Translations under genes and position numbers: made by a program
The notes under the pieces: generated by a model
Databases searched by the model: none
The model's input: only the letters and a program-made list of their open reading frames with translations
What the model was told of the DNA's origin: nothing
Origin: a virus
DNA: 28,480 nt
Virus record (IMG/VR): IMGVR_UViG_3300025127_000191
Location: 1-28,480 of that record
Direction: 5' to 3' (one strand)
In this document: in pieces, positions 9,107-17,029 of the stretch
Position numbering within the stretch: position 1 is the stretch's first letter
Layout: every line of letters starts with the position of its first letter

Positions 9107-9374
9107 CTTTTATTTCTCCCCCCAAAGCAGCATACCCTATGATGTCTACCCAAGTGTCGTTCTGATCCACATCTTGTGTCAAACGCGCCAGTTTCAAACC
9201 AATCATCATCATCGTAACCTCTTCGGGGGTTATCTTGTTCAGCAACTTTTTTTGCAGCAGCACGTTCCAGATCGTTGCTATGCGCTCGTGATTAACTAAA
9301 GCCGAGCCATACTGCTCGGACCTCGGCCCATTGATCAGTGTCTTTGCTTCTTCGAGGAACTCATCACGTGTCAT
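9096..9374 (-). CDS. DUF6378-like phage protein, 92 aa
   Basis: The protein has the pattern GPRSEQYGSALVNHERIA, then ITPEEVTMMMIGLKLARL, then DTWVDIIGYAALG. I recognise this from memory as the DUF6378 family, which is common in phages of many hosts. It is all-helical, and the conserved acidic and His residues recall small nucleotide-handling folds, but no activity is established to my knowledge. Its start overlaps the helicase stop by four bases and its end overlaps the polymerase start by 11 bases, so it is translated together with replication genes. A role in nucleotide or DNA metabolism is inference from context. Confidence 0.82.
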   Translation of the reverse strand: MTRDEFLEEAKTLINGPRSEQYGSALVNHERIATIWNVLLQKKLLNKITPEEVTMMMIGLKLARLTQDVDQNDTWVDIIGYAALGGEIKDAD

Positions 9375-10915
9375 AGTTCAAACCTGTAGTTAGAATAAGA
9401 CTGCACAATGTGCAGCGTCTTTCGTGCTCTTGTCATGCCCACATAAAAGGTGCGAATCTCTTCGTCCTCGCTAGAGAACTTTTGCACCTTCGGACTCGTC
9501 TCTGTAAACAAAACTACGTTGTCTGCTTCGCCACCCTTGGCCCGATGAATAGTAGACACCTCGATGCGAGGCTTGCTGACATTGAGTATCGACTCACCCA
9601 TGCGCCTGACAGACGTTATGTATGCATAGTCGATGTCTCGTATGCGTATGACATCGTACCACGGATCATCTTTGCCAGCCGCCATGCCACAGAAGACGTT
9701 AAGGTAATTCAGATCATACAACCCATGAGAATCTAATCCCGATATCTTGCGGCGGCATGCCTTGGACAGGTACCTGTCAGAGGCGGTGGCCATCTTGGCA
9801 AATGCTTTGAGGTCATCTCCAGACAGAGACTCGCCCTTCTGCAACTTCAGCCATACATCGATGGCTTCAAGGATGCGGGATGATATAGACCAGCGATTGT
9901 CTTTCCAGAACAGATAGCCCATGTCCCGCAGCTTGTTAGCAATCCTGTTGGCGATGAAGTTTGTACGAGCCAGGATCAACCACTCACCTTTTGACATGTC
10001 GATGTCCTCTAGTTCGTAGCTGTAAGTAATCTCGCCCTCTTCGTCTGTGGGCATCCAGTCCTTGTCTTGCCTAATCGACAGGCGATTTACCACGTTGTCT
10101 GCAAGCTGCTGGATTTTTTTGGGTACCCTGTAGGATTTGTCAAGCACTTGCTTGTGCTCAGACGAGGACAAAAAGTTGTCCACTTTTACGCCCATCCAAG
10201 AGAAGATGCATTGATCATCATCGCCTGCAAACACCACACGCTCCGAACATGGAACGACCACCTCATGTATCATGCGCCACTGTAGTGGCACCAAGTCTTG
10301 CGCTTCATCCACAATGAGCAGATCGAAAGACGGACACTCACCGTTTTCGATGAAGCGTTCGATCATGTCGATGAAGTCAACTTTCTTCGTCTCTTGTTTG
10401 TATTCCTCTACAGCAGACACGACGTGCTCTAGCTCTCGGAAGTAGAGCATGTTGTCAGAGAACGTCTGATCGAACACCGATTCCAGCGTTTGACCTGTGG
10501 CACGGGCCATATTGTACATGTTGTAGTATTCATCGCCCTTGGCTTGCCCTGGTGTAAATAACAGACCTTCATCCATGCGGATGTTCTGACTCGATGTCAT
10601 GGGCAGACCAAGAATCTTGGACAAGACGTTAAGATCACCACCGTCCAAGACCTGTTCCCGGCGCAGCCCAAGCTGTTGGAACGCCATCGAATGTAACGTC
10701 CGAAACCAAACCAGATCTTTGACGTTTACTTGCAGCTTTTTAATGGCCCGGTCTCTCGCCTCAGTCGCAGCCTTCTTGCTGAACGACATAAAGCCAACAC
10801 GAGATGGAGCGATGCCAGATTCTAATGCCTCTTGCACCATGTTGATCAGGCGAGTGGTCTTGCCTGTGCCGGGGGGACCAAAGATGGTCGTACTTTTGTA
10901 GCTTGTGTAGCTCAA
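9371..10915 (-). CDS. UvrD/Rep-like SF1A DNA helicase, 514 aa
   Basis: This is an ATP-dependent DNA helicase. The visible motifs in order are Walker A GPPGTGKT (13-20), motif Ia-like FMSFSKKAATEARDR (42-56), Walker B DEAQD (203-207), motif III GDDDQCIFSW (231-240), motif V-like STIHRAKGGEADNVV, and motif VI YVGMTRARK (491-499). The set is complete for superfamily 1A (UvrD/PcrA/Rep). At 514 residues it is shorter than bacterial UvrD (about 720), as is usual for phage versions. It overlaps the primase gene upstream by four bases. It may supply strand unwinding for replication or recombination. Confidence 0.95.
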   Translation of the reverse strand: MSYTSYKSTTIFGPPGTGKTTRLINMVQEALESGIAPSRVGFMSFSKKAATEARDRAIKKLQVNVKDLVWFRTLHSMAFQQLGLRREQVLDGGDLNVLSKILGLPMTSSQNIRMDEGLLFTPGQAKGDEYYNMYNMARATGQTLESVFDQTFSDNMLYFRELEHVVSAVEEYKQETKKVDFIDMIERFIENGECPSFDLLIVDEAQDLVPLQWRMIHEVVVPCSERVVFAGDDDQCIFSWMGVKVDNFLSSSEHKQVLDKSYRVPKKIQQLADNVVNRLSIRQDKDWMPTDEEGEITYSYELEDIDMSKGEWLILARTNFIANRIANKLRDMGYLFWKDNRWSISSRILEAIDVWLKLQKGESLSGDDLKAFAKMATASDRYLSKACRRKISGLDSHGLYDLNYLNVFCGMAAGKDDPWYDVIRIRDIDYAYITSVRRMGESILNVSKPRIEVSTIHRAKGGEADNVVLFTETSPKVQKFSSEDEEIRTFYVGMTRARKTLHIVQSYSNYRFEL

Positions 10916-12447
10916 AACGGAACCTCCTCTTTCGGGATGTTGGCCGGCGGTATCTCCACTTCCTCACGAAACATGGGCACCCACCACACACGCATTTGTT
11001 TCTGGTCACCCTTGGACGTTTTGAACCACACGCGTCCGTTAGACTTGTCACCGCCGTTCAACTCTTTGAGCCGTTCCTGAATCTGTCCACGGCTGTAGCG
11101 GTCAAACTTGTGGTTCCGAAGGAACCGCATCAACGCGTCGAGCTTGAAGTATGTCAGCCCTTCCTCTTCGTCAGAGTATGGCTTGCCGAGCGTGATCTCT
11201 TCTGGTGCTTGCCCCTGCACCCTGCCCTCACAGAATGCCTCAAGCAACTCGACAAACTGACCACGCATTGTCAGTTCCTCCGGCACTTCGATCTCGACCA
11301 TGTTTTCCATCAGCATTGCGACAATGGTCTGCCAGTCCACCATCTTCATCAGAGGCGGCATGACATGTATCTGCTCCATACATGCTTTCTGAAACTTCTG
11401 TGGAGTCTGCAAATCGTCTGTGGTCAACTCAACACGCCGCCCACCCACGTCACAGAACCACACCGGCGGCTCTGATTTTACAACACACAAGCCAGCTACA
11501 TCTGCTGATGCACTGCCACCACCAATGCCAAACTTTTTGGTGCGGCACAGCCCACGGTTGCAAAAGCTTTTCAGCGGTTCTTGGTCACACGGGAAGCCAT
11601 ATTCCTTCTTATCGTGTTGAGACTGAATAGACACGATCTCAGAAGCTGGTAGTGGGGGTGAAGATATGCGGTTATTAATTTCTTCCAGCCGCCTTTTCCA
11701 ATCATCTGGCTTTTCCTTCTTACATGCCACCGCTGTTGCGAACATCACTGTGTTACGAGTGCCCTCGGGCACCCCCTGTCCAAACATGCAGTTCAGACAG
11801 GGGGGCCACTCCTTGAACTCGTCCTCGATAACTCCAAACGACAACCCAACAAAATCGTCAGAATTAGAGGCTCTCCCATCTACGAGTTCAAGGAATTCTT
11901 CCAAGGACGCCGGCTCACCATCCTCTTTGATGGCGTGTCGCAGCGTTTGCTCGGCATCGAAGTAGGGCAGATTGATGAAGTTGCCGACATCACCACGCTC
12001 CGCCAAGAGTTTCTCTTGCTTTGGAAATATCTCACAACCGCCGTGCCCGATGAACGCAGCGATCTCTGACGCTTTGTCTCGAAACTCACCGGCACCTATG
12101 TAATCCGTAAAGAAAAAGAATATGTGAGCACCGCCCGACTTCGAACGGCAGACCACGCATGGCACACCCAACTCTCGCAGCCTGCGGTCAAGACCGGGCA
12201 GATCAAGCGGATATTCATCAATATCAAGCGCACCAAACTTACATACATTGTTTTCATTGATAGGTATCGAACCAACGCCCTGCTGGCCGTTGAGGTGTGA
12301 TTCAATCAACGCAAGTGTCAGGGGCTTCCTGACAATCTTGGATATCGCTTTCTGTTTTCCGGCTCTACGTTCATTTGATATCTGTGTCTGTCCATGTGCT
12401 GCACCAAAGCCTTGAAATGCAGCCATGAACTTTTCTGCTGAGTTCAT
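10912..12447 (-). CDS. Archaeo-eukaryotic (PrimPol-type) primase, 511 aa
   Basis: The protein would make primers for PolA. The N-terminal half has the archaeo-eukaryotic primase signature: the metal-binding pair Asp75-x-Asp77 in GALDIDEYP, Ser104...His108 in RSKSGGAH, and the later GNFINLPYF block (155-163) typical of phage and TOTE-type PrimPol domains. Five cysteines (217, 220, 287, 296, 301) in CLNC and PCDQEPLKSFCNRGLC could bind zinc or an Fe-S cluster; the ligand is unknown. The C-terminus (about 410-500) has winged-helix character. No Walker A motif is seen, so it is not a primase-helicase fusion. A GAGGG sequence precedes the start by nine bases. Confidence 0.88.
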   Translation of the reverse strand: MNSAEKFMAAFQGFGAAHGQTQISNERRAGKQKAISKIVRKPLTLALIESHLNGQQGVGSIPINENNVCKFGALDIDEYPLDLPGLDRRLRELGVPCVVCRSKSGGAHIFFFFTDYIGAGEFRDKASEIAAFIGHGGCEIFPKQEKLLAERGDVGNFINLPYFDAEQTLRHAIKEDGEPASLEEFLELVDGRASNSDDFVGLSFGVIEDEFKEWPPCLNCMFGQGVPEGTRNTVMFATAVACKKEKPDDWKRRLEEINNRISSPPLPASEIVSIQSQHDKKEYGFPCDQEPLKSFCNRGLCRTKKFGIGGGSASADVAGLCVVKSEPPVWFCDVGGRRVELTTDDLQTPQKFQKACMEQIHVMPPLMKMVDWQTIVAMLMENMVEIEVPEELTMRGQFVELLEAFCEGRVQGQAPEEITLGKPYSDEEEGLTYFKLDALMRFLRNHKFDRYSRGQIQERLKELNGGDKSNGRVWFKTSKGDQKQMRVWWVPMFREEVEIPPANIPKEEVPF

Positions 12448-12592
12448 AACTACCAGCCCTCTGTATTGGGTTAGGGCAGGGGGTGAGTGTCTCGTTATCT
12501 AATACCGCCAAATAATGGTTAGTATCCATAGCTGTGATCGAAACCCTCTTTGTTTACGCCTCCCCCTGTAAGGCGCTTTTGAGCCAGCTATG
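12448..12592. other. Gap between SSB-like and primase genes, 145 bp
   Basis: No convincing gene is seen. A 51-codon frame on the minus strand, starting MDTNHYLAV and ending inside the primase, lacks a well-spaced ribosome binding site. A weak inverted repeat (GGCGC...GAGCC, one mismatch, around 12572-12585) is followed by no T-tract, so a terminator is not supported. The primase ribosome binding site lies at the left end. Confidence 0.5.
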
Positions 12593-13390
12593 TTAGAAGG
12601 GGATGTCGTCTGCGTTTGATTCCTGATTAGCAGGCATCTCTTCAGACGGGGCGGCACTGGTCTTGATCTCACCACGACGGAACTGCTCATACAGACCCTT
12701 CGCTTCCAAGACAGCAGCCTGGGGGACGGACTCGACATCGGACTGCGCGATAGCGTAGTTGTACCACGTACCACGGTCATTGCTTTCCGACACCGTAGAC
12801 AGGTGCCAGACGGTTGCCCACATGGGAGGCGTGAACAAACCACGAGTCGGGTGCTGGATCTTCATGCCAGCACGACGGGTGTTCCACTGCTTCGCAACTT
12901 TCATCTGGGTCTTCTTCATATCCAGAACCATTTGCTGCGTTACACCGTCATCACCCACGGCGATCACAAGATACTGCGCGGAGCGAACCAACTCGTTACC
13001 ATTCGGTAGGATTTCGTTCGAACCATTGCGCTGGGCCTGACGAATGTCAGGATTGTTCTTGTCCAACTCACCAAGGAATCCACCACCGCTCTCACGCAGT
13101 TGGAACTCCAGATACTTCATCTCGTAAGCACACGGGATGATCTTCAGACCTTCTTCGCCTTCCCACAGTTGCTGGGTGACGTTGTTAAACATGTCACCAG
13201 CAGACGCGCCCTTGATAAACTTCGGGTCATTCTTTACCAACTGCGGGGATAAGGCTTGGCAGATACGCAAAAAGGGAATCTGCATATCTTCAGAAGACAT
13301 AGTTTCCATACCCTGACCTGCACTTTCGAACAGATCGTCCATTATCATCGATACACCAGTCTCGTTCTTCGTTGCTACTTTCGTACTCAT
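12593..13390 (-). CDS. Putative single-stranded DNA-binding protein, 265 aa
   Basis: The key evidence is the C-terminus: an acidic, disordered tail (SEEMPANQESNADDIPF) ending exactly in DDIPF, the tip used by bacterial SSB to recruit partner proteins. The body includes MQIPFLRICQALSPQL and KFIKGASAGDMFN and is not obviously an E. coli-type OB fold by eye. The ATG at 13390 was chosen because GAGGAA lies eight bases upstream; the frame also extends 63 bases further upstream without support. It begins four bases after the stop of the neighbouring 188-residue gene. Position upstream of primase, helicase and polymerase supports a replication role; the SSB call is inference. Confidence 0.8.
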   Translation of the reverse strand: MSTKVATKNETGVSMIMDDLFESAGQGMETMSSEDMQIPFLRICQALSPQLVKNDPKFIKGASAGDMFNNVTQQLWEGEEGLKIIPCAYEMKYLEFQLRESGGGFLGELDKNNPDIRQAQRNGSNEILPNGNELVRSAQYLVIAVGDDGVTQQMVLDMKKTQMKVAKQWNTRRAGMKIQHPTRGLFTPPMWATVWHLSTVSESNDRGTWYNYAIAQSDVESVPQAAVLEAKGLYEQFRRGEIKTSAAPSEEMPANQESNADDIPF

Positions 13391-13394
13391 CGTT

Positions 13395-13961
13395 CTATTT
13401 CCTCGATATCTTTGCTTCTGTTCCACAAAACACACCGAACATATCGAAGTCAATTGCTTCGCCTGATTCGATGCGGCTCTTCACCCATGCCTTCAGCGTT
13501 TGCGGATGCACATGGGTCTTTTGCGCGGGATCCAAACCGAAGTCTTCACGCAACTGATCTACAACGGTGTGTGCCACGTTGTCCTGACCAGTGTTGAAAG
13601 ACACAGTCACATCATGCTTGATGATGTCACCTTCTCCGATCTCACGAAGCCACGCATAAGCTGACTCACGGCGCTCTTCTGGGATGCGCGCGTGAACAAA
13701 CTGACGAAGGGACACCTTGTTACCGTCAACAGTGACGCTTTCGATGTCCATCTCCTGCATCAAAGCAGGGATGTCTTCCTCGTTGATCTTACGTTTTTTG
13801 AATTTCAAATCCTTGAGGAACTTTTCTGTATCAGCGATCTGCTGATCCATGTCCAAGGATTGCTTGACTAGGCTGGATAAACGAGAGCCTTTTGTCTCGT
13901 CTATTTTGTCGAACTTGTCGGCCTCTACCGACTCGTCTATCAGCGAAAACACATCGCTCAT
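13395..13961 (-). CDS. Conserved phage protein of unknown function next to SSB, 188 aa
   Basis: An N-terminal acidic segment (MSDVFSLIDESVEADKF) leads into a coiled-coil stretch at about residues 28-65 (SSLVKQSLDMDQQIADTEKF onward). A folded domain follows, containing ESVTVDGNKVSLRQFVHARI, RRESAYAWLREIGEGDIIKH and KTHVHPQTLKAWVKSRIES. I recall similar proteins with this order beside SSB-like genes in many marine phages, always unannotated. The conserved pairing implies a shared job in replication or recombination, which is inference. No nuclease or ATPase motif is visible. The stop lies four bases before the SSB-like start, and the SSB ribosome binding site lies inside this gene. Confidence 0.82.
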   Translation of the reverse strand: MSDVFSLIDESVEADKFDKIDETKGSRLSSLVKQSLDMDQQIADTEKFLKDLKFKKRKINEEDIPALMQEMDIESVTVDGNKVSLRQFVHARIPEERRESAYAWLREIGEGDIIKHDVTVSFNTGQDNVAHTVVDQLREDFGLDPAQKTHVHPQTLKAWVKSRIESGEAIDFDMFGVFCGTEAKISRK

Positions 13962-14066
13962 CTTGCTTCTCCATGTTATTACCGTTTAAGTTTACGCCCT
14001 TCGGCGGTGTGTAGGTGTTCCGTAGATTTGTTCGTTGCCATTTACGCGGGTCCGACATTGATCTGA

Positions 14067-14106
14067 ATCTTTGATACTTCTCCAATAACCACGGGTTATC
14101 AAAGAT
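14067..14106. repeat. Nested inverted repeat in the leader of the SSB operon
   Basis: ATCTTTGATA (14067-14076) is repeated as its exact reverse complement TATCAAAGAT (14097-14106). Inside lies a second perfect dyad, ATAACC (14085-14090) and GGTTAT (14094-14099), which shares three bases with the right outer arm. The element lies in the 243-bp gap 13962-14204, about 105 bp upstream of the start of the 188-residue gene. It could be an operator or an RNA structure in the leftward leader. The rest of the gap shows no supported gene. Confidence 0.55.
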
Positions 14107-14204
14107 CAAACATCTACGGCATTGTTTTAGACGAAAGCAAACCCACTGCCCCTCGCCTTAAAAGGTGCGTCATTATCCAGAACGCGTTTGACCCGCTACC
14201 CGAA

Positions 14205-14495
14205 TCACTCTTTTGATTCTTTCATGTCCTTACGCTCTTCCCGATCCATAGCATGGTTGAAACCGTCACGTGCCTCTGCATTAGGAAAACCAATATGACC
14301 CCCAGCAAGTTCCAACTCATAGTTCTTGGACACCAAATATGTAATCTGACCTGCCAAGCTGCGGTGATTTTCTTCTGCCAATGTGGTCAACATTTCATAC
14401 GTATCTGCCGGAATCGACACACTCGTAAACTTTCGAGCGCCCGTCTTCATGTTGCCGATTGTCCTGTACTTTCTCATAGCCCACTTGCCTGTCAC
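14205..14495 (-). CDS. Ribbon-helix-helix (Arc/CopG-like) DNA-binding protein, 96 aa, GTG start
   Basis: The segment KFTSVSIPADTYEMLTTLAE then ENHRSLAGQITYLVSKNYE has the beta strand, helix, turn, helix pattern of ribbon-helix-helix repressors, which bind operators as dimers. The C-terminus is charged (DREERKDMKESKE). The start was set at GTG 14495 (VTGKWAMRKYR) because AAGGAG lies seven bases upstream. The ATG at 14477 has no such site, and a longer frame to 14576 has no support. It lies between the SF2 helicase (86-bp gap) and the replication operon, so it could regulate leftward transcription. Target sites are unknown. Confidence 0.8.
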   Translation of the reverse strand: MTGKWAMRKYRTIGNMKTGARKFTSVSIPADTYEMLTTLAEENHRSLAGQITYLVSKNYELELAGGHIGFPNAEARDGFNHAMDREERKDMKESKE

Positions 14496-14581
14496 TAAAA
14501 AGCTCCTTCGAACCAAGTTCGTTTGTTGTTTTAACGTGTGCATTATTGCAACGTCAAGTAAAATCTGTGACCACATACGAT

Positions 14582-16030
14582 TTACGGCGTAACCTCAAGC
14601 CACTTACGTGTTTCTTCTCCCAAAGCCTGTGCCGAAAGCTTTATCTTTTGCTGCAAGTTGCGGACGATGTGCTCATCCACAGTTCCTGGGGTGATTAAAT
14701 CAACGTAGGTGACATGGTTGTCCTGCCCGATACGATGACATCGATCCTCGGATTGTATGCGGCTCTCAAGATTGAAGTCGTTGGCGTAGTAGATCACGTT
14801 CGTTGCCGCATGTAACGTCAGACCCATGCCTGCGGTTTGCGGGTTGCCAACAAAGAACCGTGCATCTTCGAACTGAAACTTACGTATGGCATCCTGTCTG
14901 TCATCGTCGCTGGTGTCCCCATAATATGTGACCACGGACGCCGGTCCATACTCCTCGACCAACATGCCGTATATCTTTCGTATATCGTACCGGAAACGTG
15001 ACCAGATGATAACCTTGCCCGTCATCTCCTCGATGGTCTGCATCATCGCATCCAAACGATTCGTTGGAAACTCGATCCGATCACCGTTATCCAACACGAC
15101 GTTGCCACACAGTATCTGCTGCAACCGCAACAGTTGAGTCATGATCGCCGGAGCCGACACCAACTCATCACCATCTATCAAAGCTATCGCCGTGTCCCGC
15201 ATGGTCTTGTAATACTGTAATTGATCCTTGGTCAGCGGTACTTCGCGTGTCACATATATCTTGTCGGGCAGATCGAGCGCCTCTTCTTTGGTGACTCTGT
15301 ATGAAAAGGCATCCAGCCTGTCAGACAACTCTTCCAAGTTCCTGTAGCCCACCACCATTTGAAAGCTGTGCGATCCCATGCGTTGTGTGCGTGTGATGGC
15401 ATAGCGTCCTTGAAATGAAAAATAAGATGAGAAGCCCAACAAATCTTTGTCCAAGAAAGCACACTGTGCGTACAAATCCATCGGTGACTTTGTCACCGGA
15501 GATCCTGTCAGGATGCGCCTGTAGGTTGCTCGTTTACCGAACTCAACCAGAGCCTTAGTTCGCTTGGCCTTGGGATTCTTGATTGTTGTGGACTCATCAA
15601 CTGCAAGTAGGAACTTACTATTCTGTGTGAACGCACCCACAAATGCCGGCAGCTTCTTTGTCGCGAAACCCTCCACGTTTGCCAGTAATATGCGGAGGAC
15701 ACCACGCTCTTCAATGCCGGTCTTGAGATGTACGATCTGCGCTTTGTTGGGATTCGAATTCCATACATAAACCTCATGCGGCACACTGTCGGGCAGGTGC
15801 CGTGGAATCTCCGACGTTTGCCAATTACGGTACACGCCCTTCGGCGCGACGATAACGACTGTATCAATTTTGCCTTGCTCGTAGAGCCACGTAACATTGT
15901 CGATCAATACCTTAGACTTACCGCACCCCATCTCCATGAAGTAGCCGTAGTTGATTTTGTCATACGATCTTTGCAACGCCTCTAGCTGGTGTGCGTAGGG
16001 CTGTGTCTTAAATGTAAAATCTTCCGGCAC
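14582..16030 (-). CDS. SNF2-like SF2 DNA helicase/translocase, 482 aa, GTG start
   Basis: The motifs in order are: Q-like N-terminus (YAHQLEAL), Walker A MGCGKSK (34-40), motif Ia VIVAPKGVYRNW (59-70), Walker B DEST (145-148), motif III LTGSPVT (174-180), GNPQTAGMGLTLHAA in the second RecA domain, and motif VI EDRCHRIGQ (428-436). The DExx plus 'HRIGQ' combination is characteristic of SNF2-type SF2 ATPases. The start is GTG at 16030, with GAGG eight bases before it. The ribosome binding site lies within the upstream zinc-ribbon gene. It probably remodels or unwinds DNA during replication or recombination. It could partly replace the missing replicative helicase, which is inference. Confidence 0.94.
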   Translation of the reverse strand: MPEDFTFKTQPYAHQLEALQRSYDKINYGYFMEMGCGKSKVLIDNVTWLYEQGKIDTVVIVAPKGVYRNWQTSEIPRHLPDSVPHEVYVWNSNPNKAQIVHLKTGIEERGVLRILLANVEGFATKKLPAFVGAFTQNSKFLLAVDESTTIKNPKAKRTKALVEFGKRATYRRILTGSPVTKSPMDLYAQCAFLDKDLLGFSSYFSFQGRYAITRTQRMGSHSFQMVVGYRNLEELSDRLDAFSYRVTKEEALDLPDKIYVTREVPLTKDQLQYYKTMRDTAIALIDGDELVSAPAIMTQLLRLQQILCGNVVLDNGDRIEFPTNRLDAMMQTIEEMTGKVIIWSRFRYDIRKIYGMLVEEYGPASVVTYYGDTSDDDRQDAIRKFQFEDARFFVGNPQTAGMGLTLHAATNVIYYANDFNLESRIQSEDRCHRIGQDNHVTYVDLITPGTVDEHIVRNLQQKIKLSAQALGEETRKWLEVTP

Positions 16031-16033
16031 GTT

Positions 16034-16213
16034 TTAAACCTCGCTCTCATCCCTGCGATCATCTGCCGCTTCTCTTGGCTTCCAAGACCATGAGCACAGT
16101 TTGCATCTTTGATCCTGATCCAGCGCAGTCTCACAACGTGGGCACAAATTGTTCTGTAGAATCTTGGCCCACGAACCATCGCCCTTAACTAGCCAACTCG
16201 GTTCCCTGTTCAA
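16034..16213 (-). CDS. Zinc-ribbon microprotein, 59 aa, TTG start
   Basis: A short frame encodes a protein with CPRC (24-27) and CKLC (37-40), a Trp-rich stretch SWSWKPREAA, and a charged end. Two CxxC knuckles nine residues apart fit a rubredoxin-like or zinc-ribbon fold. The start is TTG at 16213, overlapping the upstream stop in a TTGA arrangement, with AAGGAG seven bases before it. The stop TAA lies three bases before the helicase GTG. The tight packing and strong ribosome binding site support a real gene despite the rare start codon. It may bind nucleic acid or a host protein; no function is known. Confidence 0.8.
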   Translation of the reverse strand: MNREPSWLVKGDGSWAKILQNNLCPRCETALDQDQRCKLCSWSWKPREAADDRRDESEV

Positions 16214-16497
16214 TGCCTCACTCCTTCATCGTCGTCATCGTCAATGTCATGTTCTTTTTCTTCCATGATCGAATCATAGACGTTCTGGTTTGCGCTTCGG
16301 ATTGCTTTCGAAAGCACATCCAAAACACACAGCGGTTCCTCTGGATTGTTCAACGTCACCAAGGATAAGCCGGAAGATATCAAAAGGTATCCTGCGAACT
16401 CAGGGTCCAGGCCCACGTCTTGAAACGCATCCATCAGGTCGTTCATTGCTTCGGTTGAAGCGCGCGCCTGTTCTTCCGTTAACTCTTTTTTCTTCAT
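16210..16497 (-). CDS. Small acidic helical protein, 95 aa
   Basis: I do not recognise the family. The N-terminus is lysine-rich (MKKKELTEEQ), the body is helical (ARASTEAMNDLMDAFQDVG, then YLLISSGLSLVTL), and the C-terminus carries an acidic run (EEKEHDIDDDDDEG). Its ATG overlaps the stop of the upstream gene (ATGA) and its TGA overlaps the TTG start of the zinc-ribbon gene, so it is embedded in a coupled leftward cluster. Acidic tails of this kind occur on phage proteins that bind host nucleic-acid-binding enzymes, but that is only a possibility here. Confidence 0.8.
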   Translation of the reverse strand: MKKKELTEEQARASTEAMNDLMDAFQDVGLDPEFAGYLLISSGLSLVTLNNPEEPLCVLDVLSKAIRSANQNVYDSIMEEKEHDIDDDDDEGVRH

Positions 16498-16685
16498 TCC
16501 CAGTACCTTTTCAATGTGTCAACGCGGATGCACACAGCCTCTTCATTCACAGGCATATCATCCCAGAAAATCTTCGATGCCGCCACGTGGCACTCTTCGA
16601 CGGTGTCAAAGACCCCCACGTTCTTCACGCGAAACTCTTCGGCCCCCGCCGCAGTGATCCACAACAACACCCAACTAACTATCAT
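16494..16685 (-). CDS. Small membrane-anchored or secreted protein, 63 aa
   Basis: The N-terminus MIVSWVLLWITAAGAEEF looks like a short signal peptide or membrane anchor, with a possible AxA-type cleavage site (AAGA). The mature part contains NVGVFDTVEECHVAASKIF and ends AVCIRVDTLKRYWE; its two Cys could form a disulfide outside the cytoplasm. ATG 16685 was chosen because GAGG lies five bases upstream; the frame runs further upstream but overlaps another well-supported gene. No holin or spanin pattern is evident. It overlaps the neighbouring zinc-finger gene by 11 bases. Confidence 0.72.
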   Translation of the reverse strand: MIVSWVLLWITAAGAEEFRVKNVGVFDTVEECHVAASKIFWDDMPVNEEAVCIRVDTLKRYWE

Positions 16686-16836
16686 TTTGCCTCGGAAGCT
16701 GATCACCCAAGACCTCTCTCCTGTAGGTCTTGTCTTCATAGGCACACTCGTCGCAACGAATGTCCCCAAAATAGCTGGTATGTTCCCAGCATATCTCACC
16801 GCATTGGTCGCACTCGACCCCTTCGTAATCATCCAT
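16675..16836 (-). CDS. Cys-rich zinc-finger microprotein, 53 aa
   Basis: The frame encodes MDDYEGVECDQCGEICWEHT and a second half with IRCDECAYED and a basic end. Cys9, Cys12, Cys16, His19, Cys28 and Cys31 form a clear zinc-binding pattern (CxxC...CxxC with extra ligands). GAGG lies seven bases before the ATG. It overlaps the upstream gene by eight bases and the downstream gene by 11 bases, in three different frames. It is easily missed because of its length. Function is unknown; small zinc fingers of this kind often bind nucleic acids or act as protein adaptors. Confidence 0.82.
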   Translation of the reverse strand: MDDYEGVECDQCGEICWEHTSYFGDIRCDECAYEDKTYRREVLGDQLPRQNDS

Positions 16837-17029
16837 CGCTCAACCTCAACCTTGCTTTCATCAGCAGGCTTTGCGCTTCGTGCAGCTTGCTCACGGCGGC
16901 ATCGACAAGATCATGCTCCGCCTGCTCGTAGTTTTCGTCGCCAGTAAACAGCAACTCCGACGATTTATTCACCGCACGACTCAACAGAAGTTGTGCATCC
17001 CGATACTTCTCGGTTCTTACTTTGCCCAT
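16829..17029 (-). CDS. Small helical protein, 66 aa
   Basis: I do not recognise this protein. It is almost fully helical with heptad-like spacing (RDAQLLLSRAVNKSSELLF, then DLVDAAVSKLHEAQSLLMKA), so a helical hairpin or coiled-coil dimer is likely. There are no Cys residues, membrane segment or catalytic motif. GAGG lies eight bases before the ATG, and both ends overlap neighbours, which is consistent with the coupled leftward cluster. Confidence 0.75.
   Translation of the reverse strand: MGKVRTEKYRDAQLLLSRAVNKSSELLFTGDENYEQAEHDLVDAAVSKLHEAQSLLMKARLRLSDG

Noticed and set aside
12560-12592. Terminator after the SSB-like gene
   Set aside because: The stem is imperfect and no T-tract follows on the minus strand.
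12499-12843. Minus-strand frame of 114 codons at the SSB-like gene end
   Set aside because: It lies mostly within the SSB-like gene in another frame and is Arg/Ser-rich, as expected for an out-of-frame reading.
13831-14109. Minus-strand open frame of 92 codons with a TTG start covering the inverted repeats
   Set aside because: It has no ribosome binding site, and its last 130 bases overlap the well-supported 188-residue gene in another frame. The composition in the overlap looks like an out-of-frame reading.
16290-16931. Plus-strand open frame of 213 codons opposite the small leftward genes
   Set aside because: It is Ser/Pro/His/Arg-rich, lacks a ribosome binding site, and lies antisense to four coupled genes with zinc-binding motifs.
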